Positions 8,112 to 17,798 of a stretch of 64,000 nucleotides of DNA are shown here, piece by piece. The notes under the pieces are model-generated. The model was not told the DNA's origin. It saw only the letters and a list, made by a program, of their open reading frames with translations, and searched no databases. The DNA comes from Pleionea litopenaei (GTDB lineage: Bacteria; Pseudomonadota; Gammaproteobacteria; Enterobacterales; Kangiellaceae). The stretch covers positions 2,514,001 to 2,578,000 of the forward strand of contig NZ_CP133548.1 of assembly GCF_031198435.1 (NCBI RefSeq), written 5' to 3'. How positions within the stretch are numbered: position 1 is the first letter of the stretch; every line of letters starts with the position of its first letter. The translations under genes were made by a program, and so were the position numbers.

Positions 8112-10277
8112 ATGCGTTTAGGACTATTGTTACTGCTCATTGTTAGCGCAGAGTTGAGCTTTGCTCAAGATACAAAAATCGGATTAGCCCTTAGTGGTGG
8201 CGGAGCAAGAGGCGCGGCACATATTGGCGTATTAAGAGAACTTGAGCGTCAAAATATTTCCGTCGACTATATTGCTGGAACCAGTATGGGAGCGATTGTC
8301 GGCGCTCTCTATGCTAGTGGTTATAGTGTGGATGAGATTGAAGTCATTCTGCATTCTATTGACTGGGAAGCCGCATTTGATGACGAAGTAGCACGAGAGA
8401 AGTTTAGTTACCGACGAAAAATAGACAGTCGACGATTTATTTCATCCATACAAATTGGACTGGATGACGAGGGCTTTAAACTTCCAGCAGGCATCGTATC
8501 AGGACAGTCTATTGGGCTTATTTTGAATCGGCACTTGGCGCCTGTGTCGCATATTCAAGATTTCGATCAATTGGATATTCCTTTTCGGGCCGTTGCCACT
8601 AATTTGGTCGATGGAAAAGAAGAAGTGCTCGATCGAGGCTCTCTGGTTGAGGCCGTTACTGCGAGCATGTCCATTCCAGGTTTTCTGATTCCGATAGAGC
8701 GCGGCGATAAACTTCTGGTTGACGGCGGTATTGCCAATAACCTTCCTGTATCGGTTGTTAGAAACATGGGCGCTGATATTGTTATTGCCGTGGATATTAG
8801 TACGCCGTTATACCAACGAGATAAAATCAATGATGTCGTTGATGTCGCGGATCAATTAAGCAGTTTATTAACGCGTAAAAATACGTTACTGCAAATACAA
8901 TCCTTAACCGAGCATGATGTATTAATTGTTCCCCAACTAGACGACATTGCCACCTCAGACTTCGCACGAGTAGCCGATGCAATACCTCGAGGAGAAGAGG
9001 CTGCACAAGCGTCAGAGAAATTAACCCGAATTGCTAGCCAATACGCCAAGCCATCTCAGCACAACCGTAAAGAAAACTGGTCTAAAACAACGAATTTAAA
9101 AGTAACTAAGATCATCATCAACAATGACTCGAATATTTCGAATGAACGCATTTTAAGTAAAGTCAGTCTCAAAGTTGGCGATACGTTTAACTTAAAGAAG
9201 CTTGAGCAAGATATCGATACCATTTATGGAATGGGCTATTTTAATTTAGTTCAATATGCACTTACCCCAACCAATGATGGTTACCAAGTATCGATCAATA
9301 TAAAAGAAAAAAGCTGGGGGCCAAACTATTTAAGAGTGGGTTTTAATTTCAGCACGTCAGAAGACATTGACAGTCGCTTCAACTTTTCTAGCAACTATTT
9401 AATGAGCAACATTAATGACTACAACGGCGAACTGTCCTTTGATTTGACGTTTGGTAACGATAAAAAATTCACACTAGATTGGTATCAACCACTTGATACC
9501 ATTTGGTCTCCGTTCCTTGAACTAGAAGGTTCCTTTATTTCAAATCAATACAATTTTTATAACGAGAATAATTTCGCCTTTGAACTGTCCACTCAATCTT
9601 ACGAAACGGATTTATCCCTTGGATTTGAATTTGATAACTGGGGTGAGATGCGGGTTGGTGCTCGCTATATCGATGGTAAAGTTGAGCAAAAGGTAGGCAC
9701 ACCGCTGATCGATGTTCTCGATTACCGAGATGCCCTCGAGTATTTTAAAGTTGAAGTGGACACACTTGATAGTGTTTATTTTCCGCAGAAAGGTTTTTTA
9801 TGGCGAACCAGCTACACTCGGAGCAATCCTTCTCTTGGTGCTCTAACGGACTATCATAAAAACCAAACACAAATAATTAAAGCATTTGAGTGGAATCATA
9901 ATTCCATTACGATTGGTATGAACTACCAACGAAATAAGGGAAATCTAATTCCCCTCAACGCTTATTATCGCAGTGGTGGACTTCTTGACTTTAGTGGTTA
10001 TGAAATTAATCAAATCACCTCGCAAAACAAAGCAAATACTCGAGCTACCTATATGCGAAAATTTATGCCCGCAGACTACCTCGACCTTTATCTGGGTCTC
10101 TCTTACGAAGAGGGCGTTATTTGGAATACTGATGAATCTCTTGATTGGGATAACGCTATTGAAGGATTCAGTATTTTCGTTGGAATGGATACACAACTTG
10201 GACCATTGTATTTAGGATACGGCCAAAATAACGACGATGCCAAGTCCTATTATTTGATGCTAGATAAATTGTTTTAG
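8112..10277 (+). CDS. Patatin-like phospholipase with POTRA and outer-membrane barrel (type Vd autotransporter-like)
   Basis: A 721-residue protein with a signal peptide (MRLGLLLLLIVSAELSFAQ). The patatin domain (residues ~24-215) carries the GGGARG oxyanion loop, the GTSMG nucleophile elbow (Ser58) and the catalytic Asp204 in DGGIANN. A POTRA-like segment (~325-395) follows, then a C-terminal beta-barrel ending in Phe. This order matches PlpD of Pseudomonas aeruginosa, the type member of type Vd secretion, in which a phospholipase A1-like patatin is exported by its own Omp85-like barrel. GGAG eight bases before the ATG supports the start. Both catalytic residues are present, so activity on phospholipids is expected. 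The family call is firm; surface display is inferred from architecture. Confidence 0.9.
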   Translation: MRLGLLLLLIVSAELSFAQDTKIGLALSGGGARGAAHIGVLRELERQNISVDYIAGTSMGAIVGALYASGYSVDEIEVILHSIDWEAAFDDEVAREKFSYRRKIDSRRFISSIQIGLDDEGFKLPAGIVSGQSIGLILNRHLAPVSHIQDFDQLDIPFRAVATNLVDGKEEVLDRGSLVEAVTASMSIPGFLIPIERGDKLLVDGGIANNLPVSVVRNMGADIVIAVDISTPLYQRDKINDVVDVADQLSSLLTRKNTLLQIQSLTEHDVLIVPQLDDIATSDFARVADAIPRGEEAAQASEKLTRIASQYAKPSQHNRKENWSKTTNLKVTKIIINNDSNISNERILSKVSLKVGDTFNLKKLEQDIDTIYGMGYFNLVQYALTPTNDGYQVSINIKEKSWGPNYLRVGFNFSTSEDIDSRFNFSSNYLMSNINDYNGELSFDLTFGNDKKFTLDWYQPLDTIWSPFLELEGSFISNQYNFYNENNFAFELSTQSYETDLSLGFEFDNWGEMRVGARYIDGKVEQKVGTPLIDVLDYRDALEYFKVEVDTLDSVYFPQKGFLWRTSYTRSNPSLGALTDYHKNQTQIIKAFEWNHNSITIGMNYQRNKGNLIPLNAYYRSGGLLDFSGYEINQITSQNKANTRATYMRKFMPADYLDLYLGLSYEEGVIWNTDESLDWDNAIEGFSIFVGMDTQLGPLYLGYGQNNDDAKSYYLMLDKLF

Positions 10278-10304
10278 TCACGCTTTTAAACCAAACATTC
10301 TGAG

Positions 10305-10336
10305 AAAAACTCAGGCTGAAAAAATGTCAGCCTGAG
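10305..10336 (-). terminator. Rho-independent terminator of the minus-strand RND operon
   Basis: A 10-bp perfect stem, CTCAGGCTGA (10310-10319) and TCAGCCTGAG (10327-10336), with a 7-base loop. On the minus strand it is followed by five T (complement of 10305-10309). It lies just past the stop of the RND permease gene (10343), in the convergent gap with the patatin gene. Confidence 0.82.
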
Positions 10337-10342
10337 ATCATT

Positions 10343-13300
10343 TCACTTCACGTTTTCTTTAAGCTCTTTCTCTAACTGACGACTCACGGTAAGTGGCGAC
10401 TGTGTATTTCCGGCCAATATTCGATAGGCAATCGGTACCACAAATAAAGTAAAGAAAGTTGCTGCGAATACGCCCGATAACATGACCACACCAATCATGA
10501 TACGGGTTTCTGATCCTGCACCTGAGGCGAGCACTAAAGGAATTGCTCCTGCAACTGTCGTTAAACCGGTCATTACAATGGGTCTAAAACGAGTCTCCGT
10601 GGCCATTTTTAAAGCGGTGTCGAAATCATAACCTTTATCTCGCATCTGATTAGCAAACTCGACAATTAAAATACCATTCTTTGCTGCCAAGCCAACCAAT
10701 ATGATCAAACCAATTTGCGAATATATATTCAAAGTACCACCGGTTAAATACAGCCCTAATAATCCACCTCCCATAGCCAATGGAACGGTAAGAACAATGA
10801 CGAAAGGATGAATGTAGCTTTCAAATTGAGCGGCCAATACTAAAAATACGACGGCCAACCCAAGTAAAAAAACGAACATAATAGAACTACCCGATTGAAT
10901 AAAGTCTCTACTTTGTCCTTTGTAATCTATCACCGCAGTCTCTGGTAATTTTTCGCCAACTTGTTGCTCGAGATAAGCCAATGCTTCGCCCAAAGAGAAG
11001 CCCTCAGCAAGATTTGCTTCCAGTGTGATTGCGCGAATACGATTATACCGACTTAACCGTTCGGCAGCAGCGTACTCTCGTGTTTCAACTAAGTTTGATA
11101 ATGGAATCAACTGCTGACTTTGTGACGATCGAACATAAATATTCTTTACGTCACTAATAGAACGCTGTTCATCTCGCTCACCTTCAACAATCACATCGTA
11201 CTCTTCACCTCGATCGAGATAAGTCGTAACATTTCGACCACTCATCATGGTTTCTAAGGTTCGCCCAATCGATTGAATGGTCACTCCTAAGTCGGCCGCT
11301 CGCTCATAATTAACTGCAAAATCTATTTGTGGACGAGTTTCTTTGTAGTCGTCGTCAAGCCCAACAAAACCAGGATTATTTTCAGCTATCGATTGCGACA
11401 AAGTATCGCGCCATTCTGCGAGCTCTTCATAAGTCGAGCCTCCAATAACAAATTGTACGGGTTTGCCAGTTCCACCACCTAACCCTCGACGCATAATAGG
11501 AAAAGCTCTAACACCGGGCAAATCAGAAAGCCTTTGACGTACATCATTCATTATTGACCAAGCATCTCGACGTTGGCCCCAATCGTTTAATAACACGATG
11601 ACAAACCCGCCGTTGAAGTTTTCAATACGACCAAAACCTCGGGGGGCTCGCACCAGTAATCGCCTAACTTCACCAGTATCCACATAGTGCATCAAACGCT
11701 TTTCAACTTCGTCCATGTACTCTTCTAAATATTGATAGCTTGAACCTTCCGGTGCCGAAATGCTGACAAAGAATGCGCCTCTATCTTCTTGCGGCGCAAA
11801 CTCTTGGTCGATATTAGGATACAACCAAGAAACGAAACCGAGCAAAGACAGGAAGCCCAAAAACATAATTACTCGATGGCGCATGCACTTTTCAAGCAGA
11901 CTTAGGTAGCCATTTCGCAACCACAATACAAAGTGTTCAAGTGAGAGCACAAAAATATTATGCGGCTTATCTTTTGTTTTTAATAGTTTCGAAGCCAGCA
12001 TAGGCGATAAGGTCAAAGCAACCAATGACGAAAAAGCCACTGCGGTTGCAATAGTGATGGCAAATTCAGTAAATAATCGCCCTATATCTCCTTCTAAAAA
12101 GGTAATCGGAACAAACACTGCAATTAGAACGAGGGTCGTCGCTATTACCGCAAAGCCGACTTGGCGCGTGCCAATAAAAGCGCCCACCAAGGGCGTTTCT
12201 TTTTTCTCATGTATTCGCCGAACAATATTTTCTAAAACAACAATTGCATCATCAACGACCAGTCCTATTGCCAAAACTAACGCAAGTAAGGTAAGTAAAT
12301 TGATGGTAAAGCCAAGCGCATACACCACAATAAACGTTGCAATAATAGAAACGGGTACCGTCACGGCAGGAATGATCATGGCCCGTGCGCTGCCTAAAAA
12401 TAAATAGATCACCAAGATGACACACACAATCGCGATCAACAGCGTTGTGTAGACCTCATCAATCGCCGACTCAATAAATATTGAAGAGTCGTAGCTCTGT
12501 TCAATACTCATTCCTTGCGGCAAATTTTGGTTTAATCGCACAGTTAACTCTTTAACACCACGCGCGACTTCAATAGTATTTGCTGTCGATTGCTTGATAA
12601 TACCAATACCGACCATGGGAATTTCATTTCCGCGGAAGAATAACCGATTTTCGGTTAGGCCTAACTCAACACGAGCGACATCACCTAAACGAATTAAATA
12701 ACCGTTTTCACCTTCGGCAATAACCAACCGCGAGAAATCATCCGGATTTCGAAAGTTCCTTTCAATTCTGGCTTTGAAGATGCGTTCTTCTGATTCTAGA
12801 CTACCCGCTGGCAATTCGATATTTTCACTGCGCAGGGCAGACTCAATATCATTAACCGTTATCCCTCGTGCGGCCATTTCTTGACGATCTAACCAGATAC
12901 GCATTGCGTAGTTTTGTCCGCCACCGACTCGAACTCGTGCGACACCGTCTAGGGTAGAATATTGATCGACTAAATAACGCCTTGCATAATCCGTTAACTC
13001 AGGAACGCTCATTTTATCGCTGGCTAGATTCTGCCAAATAATCACGTCATCATTGCTATCTACCTTTTGAACTTCTGGCGGCTCAGCTTCTTCAGGAAGG
13101 TTGTCTTGAATGCCTGAAATGCGGTCTCGAATATCATTTGCTGCTGAATCAATATCTCTACCAACAGAAAACTCGATGGTGACATTTGACTCTCCATCTT
13201 GCGACGAAGATTGTATAAACTCGATGCCCTCAACCCCAGCAATTCTCTCTTCAATAAGTTGGGTTATTCGAGTTTCAACGATATTTGCGGGAGCACCAGG

Positions 13301-13453
13301 ATAACGAACTTCGACCGTTACTACGGGCGGGTCAATATCTGGGTACTCGCGCAGCGGTAAGCGTTCAAATGAAAGTAACCCAAAAGCAATGAGCAGTAAC
13401 GAAATAACCGAGGCAAAAACGGGTCGTCTAATCGATAGATCAGAAATCAACAT
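10343..13453 (-). CDS. HAE1-type RND multidrug efflux permease (AcrB/MexB-like)
   Basis: A 1036-residue inner-membrane RND pump. All relay residues of the drug/proton antiporters are present: Asp401-Asp402 in TM4 (GLVVDDAIVVLENI) and Lys925 in TM10 (GLAAKNGILIVEF). The N-terminus MLISDLSIRRPVFASV is the family's standard first helix. It is the second gene of a two-gene minus-strand operon, starting two bases after the adaptor stop. A terminator follows. Substrates are likely amphipathic compounds, by family. No TolC-like gene is in the window, so it would use a channel encoded elsewhere. Confidence 0.93.
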   Translation of the reverse strand: MLISDLSIRRPVFASVISLLLIAFGLLSFERLPLREYPDIDPPVVTVEVRYPGAPANIVETRITQLIEERIAGVEGIEFIQSSSQDGESNVTIEFSVGRDIDSAANDIRDRISGIQDNLPEEAEPPEVQKVDSNDDVIIWQNLASDKMSVPELTDYARRYLVDQYSTLDGVARVRVGGGQNYAMRIWLDRQEMAARGITVNDIESALRSENIELPAGSLESEERIFKARIERNFRNPDDFSRLVIAEGENGYLIRLGDVARVELGLTENRLFFRGNEIPMVGIGIIKQSTANTIEVARGVKELTVRLNQNLPQGMSIEQSYDSSIFIESAIDEVYTTLLIAIVCVILVIYLFLGSARAMIIPAVTVPVSIIATFIVVYALGFTINLLTLLALVLAIGLVVDDAIVVLENIVRRIHEKKETPLVGAFIGTRQVGFAVIATTLVLIAVFVPITFLEGDIGRLFTEFAITIATAVAFSSLVALTLSPMLASKLLKTKDKPHNIFVLSLEHFVLWLRNGYLSLLEKCMRHRVIMFLGFLSLLGFVSWLYPNIDQEFAPQEDRGAFFVSISAPEGSSYQYLEEYMDEVEKRLMHYVDTGEVRRLLVRAPRGFGRIENFNGGFVIVLLNDWGQRRDAWSIMNDVRQRLSDLPGVRAFPIMRRGLGGGTGKPVQFVIGGSTYEELAEWRDTLSQSIAENNPGFVGLDDDYKETRPQIDFAVNYERAADLGVTIQSIGRTLETMMSGRNVTTYLDRGEEYDVIVEGERDEQRSISDVKNIYVRSSQSQQLIPLSNLVETREYAAAERLSRYNRIRAITLEANLAEGFSLGEALAYLEQQVGEKLPETAVIDYKGQSRDFIQSGSSIMFVFLLGLAVVFLVLAAQFESYIHPFVIVLTVPLAMGGGLLGLYLTGGTLNIYSQIGLIILVGLAAKNGILIVEFANQMRDKGYDFDTALKMATETRFRPIVMTGLTTVAGAIPLVLASGAGSETRIMIGVVMLSGVFAATFFTLFVVPIAYRILAGNTQSPLTVSRQLEKELKENVK

Positions 13454-13455
13454 AA

Positions 13456-14508
13456 CTAACTACCCGACTTATTTAACATTTGTTTTAAGGTTTCATTATT
13501 TTTTTCTTCGGCTCTAATCGTGATTGGTTGTCCAGACTGAACGCGGTTAATTCCATGAACAATAATTTGATCCTTCTCTTGTAGGCCAGACAAGACCTCA
13601 ACCTCTCCTTTTCGCCGCTTTCCTAAAGTAACCTCTATTCTCTCTGCAACCAATTGCTCACCGCTACGCTTGACTAAATAAATAAAATTTCGCGTGGCAG
13701 TGGGAAGCACCGATTCTTCAGGAATAACCAAGGTTTTACGCGGGTTTGCTTGTAGTTCGACACGCATGAGCAAACCGGGTTTCAGTTGATATTGATCATT
13801 GTTGATCAATGCTCGAACGACGACCGATCGAGTGACCGGATCGATTCGACTATCGACACTTGACACTTCACCACGAAACAATTGATTTTCAAAAGCTCGA
13901 GAGGTAGCTGCAATCGATAAACCCGGTTTCACGGCGGTAATAAACAAAGCTGGAATCGAAAAGTCTAACTTCATGATCGAGTCATCGTCGATGGTGGTCA
14001 CCAGCGTACCTGGCTGAACAATGGCTCCCACGGATAAATTTCGTAACCCTACGACACCATCGAACGGTGCTCTAATTTTACGCTCATTAATTCTGGACTG
14101 AATCGCTTGCATTCTGGCTCTTGCCGTTTCGACCTCACGCTGCTGTTCATCTAATGTCGCTTGTGTCGCTGCATTTTTTCGAGCCAGGGGTTCTAGCCGT
14201 TTAACTTGTTTTAGAGCTTCGTTTAAGCGCGATTGTTCTTCAGCCAACTGAGATTGCTCTTCAGCGGAATCAAGCTCAACTAACACCTGACCTTGCTTAA
14301 CTCGTTGTCCGTCAGAAAACAAAACCTTGGTGACGCGCTCGGTAACGCTAGACATTAAATCAACGCTCTCATTCGCCCTCAAAGTACCCAGTCCTTCAAC
14401 TTCATCAATGAAGTCTACTTTATTCACTGTAGTAACAATCACGGGAGTTTCTGCAGCCGTGATATTCGCTACAGACAGCGCCAATAATACACATGTCAGC
14501 CTAAGCAA
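13456..14508 (-). CDS. RND efflux periplasmic adaptor subunit (AcrA/MexA-like)
   Basis: A 350-residue adaptor with a signal peptide (MLRLTCVLLALSVANITAA), the lipoyl half-motifs (APFDGVVGLRNLSVGAIVQPG), a coiled-coil hairpin around residues 75-140, a beta-barrel and a membrane-proximal domain. The likely start is TTG at 14506-14508, supported by GGGG seven bases upstream; no suitable ATG lies nearby. It is the first gene of the operon and is followed two bases later by its RND permease. No cysteine lipobox is seen at the signal-peptide end. Confidence 0.9.
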   Translation of the reverse strand: MLRLTCVLLALSVANITAAETPVIVTTVNKVDFIDEVEGLGTLRANESVDLMSSVTERVTKVLFSDGQRVKQGQVLVELDSAEEQSQLAEEQSRLNEALKQVKRLEPLARKNAATQATLDEQQREVETARARMQAIQSRINERKIRAPFDGVVGLRNLSVGAIVQPGTLVTTIDDDSIMKLDFSIPALFITAVKPGLSIAATSRAFENQLFRGEVSSVDSRIDPVTRSVVVRALINNDQYQLKPGLLMRVELQANPRKTLVIPEESVLPTATRNFIYLVKRSGEQLVAERIEVTLGKRRKGEVEVLSGLQEKDQIIVHGINRVQSGQPITIRAEEKNNETLKQMLNKSGS

Positions 14509-14663
14509 GGTTTTACCCCAATTAAATTAGTTTTATAGACATTAAATACTAGTCTACTTTGGTCAAAGAATACATTGAGTGAAATCGATAAGGATCATCG
14601 AAATAATTAATCAATAATCCTTATCTTGAGGAATAACACTTGGGCAATTAGAAATAGAATCGG

Positions 14664-16505
14664 CTAGGCTGATTTTGCCTCGCCTGCCAATGTCTTTTCA
14701 ATATACTGATCGATAAGTTGCTCTAATATTTCTAATGGAACCGCGCCATTTTTTAACACCGCATCATGAAAGTCTCGTAAATCAAACTTATCACCTAGTT
14801 GCTCTTTGGCTTTTTCACGAAGCTCTAAAATCTTAATCATACCGACTTTATAGGCAGTTGCTTGACCGGGCATGACTATGTAGCGTTCTATTTCAGAAAT
14901 AACATCACTTTCCGCCATTCCGGTGTTCGCCTTCATGTAATCAATCGCTTCTTGCCTGGTCCAGCGCTTGGCATGTAATCCAGTATCTACCACGAGTCGC
15001 ACCGCTCGAAACAGTTCAGCTTGTAACCGGCCGATATTGTCAAACGGGTTCCTTTGAAAACCGAGCTCCCAAGCTAACCGTTCGGAATAGAGAGCCCACC
15101 CTTCTGTATAGGCAGTGAAAGGCGCGAACTTTCGAAATAACGGTAAGCCTTCTAACTCTTGCTGAATAGCTATTTGAAAATGATGCCCTGGAACCGCCTC
15201 ATGGTAAGCCAAAGTGCGCATTCCATATTTCGGCGTTGCTTTAATATCATAAAGATTGGCATAAAAAGTCCCTGGTCTTGAACCATCCAGTGCAGGCCCT
15301 TGATAGTAGGCACCTGGTGAGGTTTTCTCCTTAAACTCAGGAATGCGCTTTACGGCGACGCCAGCTTCTGGTCGAATACGAAATGCTTGCTCTAGACCTT
15401 GATTGATTTCATCAATGATTTTTTGATAATCATCGAGGATCTGCTGACGACCTGCATCGCTATCTGGATAATAAAATTTTGGCTGCTCAGCCAATTCATT
15501 CATGGCTACCGTAAAGCCTGAAGAGATATCGAATCCTTGAGACTCGAGAATAGTGAGCATTTCACCTTGAATACGAGCCACTTCATCAAGACCCGTTTGG
15601 TGAATTTGATCCGGCGTATAGTCAGTCGTGGTAAATAGCTTCAGTGCAACTCGATAAGCTTGGTCACCATTCGGTAGCTTCCAAATTCCGTCATCATCGT
15701 TTGCTTTGTCACCCAAGGCTTCAAAATAATTAATAAAAGAATCATACGCTGGGTGAACACTGTCAGTAATAGCCAATTTGGCGTCCGCTAATATGCGTTC
15801 ACGATCTTGCTCTGGTAAACCGGCGTCACGCATTTTCTTTTCTAGTGACGTATATAAAATATTTTCTTCGATCGGTTGATCAACAAAGGTATTCATTTCT
15901 TCTAATACACGATCAATCACAAAACGGGGTGGAATAATATTGTTTTGCTCTCTTAAAATCAGGCCTTCCTTTATTTGCGAAAACTTAGTTTTAACGGCTC
16001 TTAAACGACTCACATAGTCTTCCGCATCTTCTATTTCATGAATTTGATGTTGACCATCCATAAAAGAAGGAAAATTAGATTGAGCACCAAAAAGCTGATT
16101 AACTGGATAATTGTGAAAACGATAAGGTTCTAAGGCTAAAGCATAATCCATCAAATACAGCATAATATCTTTTGATAGTTGTTCGTCTTGATCGAGGTCT
16201 TGATAGCTCAGCAGCATCGTGCGGTATTCACGTACTTTGTCAAAAATTTCGTCGGTGCGTTCTGGGCTAGCATCATCGAGTTTGCTTTGATGACCTTTTA
16301 TTCCAATATTTTCGAGTACGTGGATGCTGGTTAAAGTTTCAGGACTGTCTTTTACCATTTCATAAACAACACGGTGAAAGAAAAAGCCGATATTCGAAGG
16401 ACGATTATTCAGGTTATACCAAACCAGAGAACCAATGGTTAAGCTTCCAAGAATGATCAGAGAAATAATGACGACAAACAGCCAAAAGAATATTTTCTTA
16501 AACAT
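14664..16505 (-). CDS. DUF885-family protein, metallopeptidase-like, signal-anchored
   Basis: About 613 residues. A strongly hydrophobic N-terminal segment (FKKIFFWLFVVIISLIILGS) is a membrane anchor or signal peptide, and the rest is a large helical DUF885 domain. The HEAVPGHH segment (in YHEAVPGHHFQ) is the conserved metal-binding-type motif of this family, followed by the TEGWALYSE segment. DUF885 proteins are thought to be zinc peptidases; the substrate here is unknown. The ATG at 16505 was chosen because the signal starts directly after it and GGGGAT lies upstream; a further in-frame start 13 codons earlier adds only a polar stretch. It is monocistronic, with ~155 bases before the RND operon's promoter side. 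Confidence 0.82.
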   Translation of the reverse strand: MFKKIFFWLFVVIISLIILGSLTIGSLVWYNLNNRPSNIGFFFHRVVYEMVKDSPETLTSIHVLENIGIKGHQSKLDDASPERTDEIFDKVREYRTMLLSYQDLDQDEQLSKDIMLYLMDYALALEPYRFHNYPVNQLFGAQSNFPSFMDGQHQIHEIEDAEDYVSRLRAVKTKFSQIKEGLILREQNNIIPPRFVIDRVLEEMNTFVDQPIEENILYTSLEKKMRDAGLPEQDRERILADAKLAITDSVHPAYDSFINYFEALGDKANDDDGIWKLPNGDQAYRVALKLFTTTDYTPDQIHQTGLDEVARIQGEMLTILESQGFDISSGFTVAMNELAEQPKFYYPDSDAGRQQILDDYQKIIDEINQGLEQAFRIRPEAGVAVKRIPEFKEKTSPGAYYQGPALDGSRPGTFYANLYDIKATPKYGMRTLAYHEAVPGHHFQIAIQQELEGLPLFRKFAPFTAYTEGWALYSERLAWELGFQRNPFDNIGRLQAELFRAVRLVVDTGLHAKRWTRQEAIDYMKANTGMAESDVISEIERYIVMPGQATAYKVGMIKILELREKAKEQLGDKFDLRDFHDAVLKNGAVPLEILEQLIDQYIEKTLAGEAKSA

Positions 16506-16624
16506 GATTCCATCCCCAGTTTTGTAATTTTTATAATGATGCAAACCGAATCCTTCAAATTATCAAAATTTGAGTCAATAGGGCAGCAAAAAGTTATTGC
16601 AAAATGATTCAAAAGGGAAGAAAT

Positions 16625-16649
16625 AAAAAAGCCCCGAAATTATCGGGGC
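16625..16649 (-). terminator. Strong minus-strand terminator with no annotated gene before it
   Basis: A perfect 7-bp stem GCCCCGA (16631-16637) / TCGGGGC (16643-16649) with a 5-base loop is followed, on the minus strand, by six T (complement of 16625-16630). The orientation is clear because the plus side has no T-run. It lies upstream of the DUF885 gene start (16505), so it cannot serve that gene. The transcript it ends must begin in 16650-17114, where no conventional gene is present. Confidence 0.85.
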
Positions 16650-17114
16650 AAAATTAGGGGTCGAAATATCAGTCAGTTCAACTAGGATGAAAACTAAATT
16701 GAGTACTGCAACCTGAATGCATCAGTAAAACGAAGCCAACTCTCGGTAATGAACCTACGCTTATTGTGTGCCTTCTACGAAAGAATGCACTACGAGAAAC
16801 TCAATACAAGATAGCAACGTTAACTCAGCATCAACATTAGCTTTCGGAATCCACACTAATCAGATCTTTGTACCTTGAAAAGGCTTGGCCAAAGGATTTG
16901 AGAAATGTTTATCATTTTGCATCACATTCATCGCGAAATAATGTGGAAAATACCGAGGAAATAGCAAATACCAATCTATGCACTCACTATAGGCAAATTA
17001 GCCCATTTACAGTACACTCCAAGAGAATTGTTTATGCCATAAGGATATTTTAGTTACTTAAAGTGACTTAAGGCGCCAAATTGCTCAAATAATAACCAAA
17101 AGTTTACAGTATTG
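16650..17114. other. 465-base intergenic stretch: possible short minus-strand transcript
   Basis: No conventional gene was found here. On the minus strand, ending in the terminator at 16625-16649, two short in-frame pieces separated by a single TGA can be read. The first is about 23 codons starting from an ATG near 16931 (MNVMQNDKHFSN...). The second is about 31 codons with a GTG near 16856 and a TAA at 16761-16763 (...AELTLLSCIEFLVVHSF...). A 61-codon plus-strand frame (16868-17053) has no good ribosome site and an unconvincing composition. The stretch could encode a small RNA, a leader peptide or a decayed gene. No consensus promoter stood out. Confidence 0.35.
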
Positions 17115-17798
17115 ATGTTAGATACTCATCTTCGTGTTGAAGTTCCTGAAGGAATAGAAATCCATTTGCCGCTGGCCGGGCCGGTTGTTCGTTGCTTGGC
17201 ATTCTTGATCGATACGTTAATTCGAGTCGGCACGTACCTTATTATTGGCCTAATATTCCAATTAATGGGGCACTTCGGTATTGGCCTATTTTTCATCCTT
17301 ATATTTCTTCTTGAGTGGTTTTATCCAGTCATTTTTGAGATGTTTAATCAAGGCGCGACACCCGGTAAAAAATTAATGGGAATTGCCGTAGTTAACGATG
17401 ACGGCACACCGGTTGATTGGAGCTCCTCGATCGTTCGTAACCTACTTCGGGCAGCCGATATGTTCCCAGTACTGTATTTAACTGGCATTCTTAGCATGCT
17501 GCTTAATAAACAGTTTAAGCGACTCGGTGACCTCGCAGCAGGAACGTTAGTCATTCATAAAAAAACCTATTCTCACTCCGGTAATTTACCGCAAGCGAAG
17601 CCAAAACAAGCGAGACTTCAGCTGACCTTAGAAGAACAAAGCGCTATTTTGCATTTTGGTGAACGAAGTAAACAATTGAGTCAAGCACGCGCACATGAGC
17701 TCGCCAACATTCTAAATCAAGTAGTCGATGGTCAAAGTGCCGAAGACCGCATGAGCAATATCATGTCTTTAGCCAACTGGTTACGGGGTCGACGATGA
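17115..17798 (+). CDS. RDD-family membrane protein
   Basis: About 227 residues. The N-terminal half is an RDD domain with three hydrophobic segments (~residues 25-75 and 110-130) and the conserved Arg and Asp residues (RCLAFLIDTLIR, GATPGKKLMGI, RLGDLAAGTLV). The C-terminal ~70 residues are cytosolic and helical. The ATG at 17115 was taken rather than the adjoining in-frame TTG. It is the first gene of a six-gene chain whose members overlap by a few bases; here the stop overlaps the next start (ATGA at 17795-17798). RDD proteins are widespread and some are linked to transport, but the role in this module is not known. Confidence 0.85.
   Translation: MLDTHLRVEVPEGIEIHLPLAGPVVRCLAFLIDTLIRVGTYLIIGLIFQLMGHFGIGLFFILIFLLEWFYPVIFEMFNQGATPGKKLMGIAVVNDDGTPVDWSSSIVRNLLRAADMFPVLYLTGILSMLLNKQFKRLGDLAAGTLVIHKKTYSHSGNLPQAKPKQARLQLTLEEQSAILHFGERSKQLSQARAHELANILNQVVDGQSAEDRMSNIMSLANWLRGRR

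Noticed and set aside
14587-14625. 9-bp inverted repeat GATAAGGAT / ATCCTTATC after the DUF885 gene
   Set aside because: The 21-base loop and the absence of a T-run make a terminator or operator call too weak to list as a feature.
16868-17053. A 61-codon plus-strand frame upstream of the RDD gene
   Set aside because: No ribosome site, no promoter and a composition unlike neighbouring genes; the terminator in this region points to the minus strand instead.
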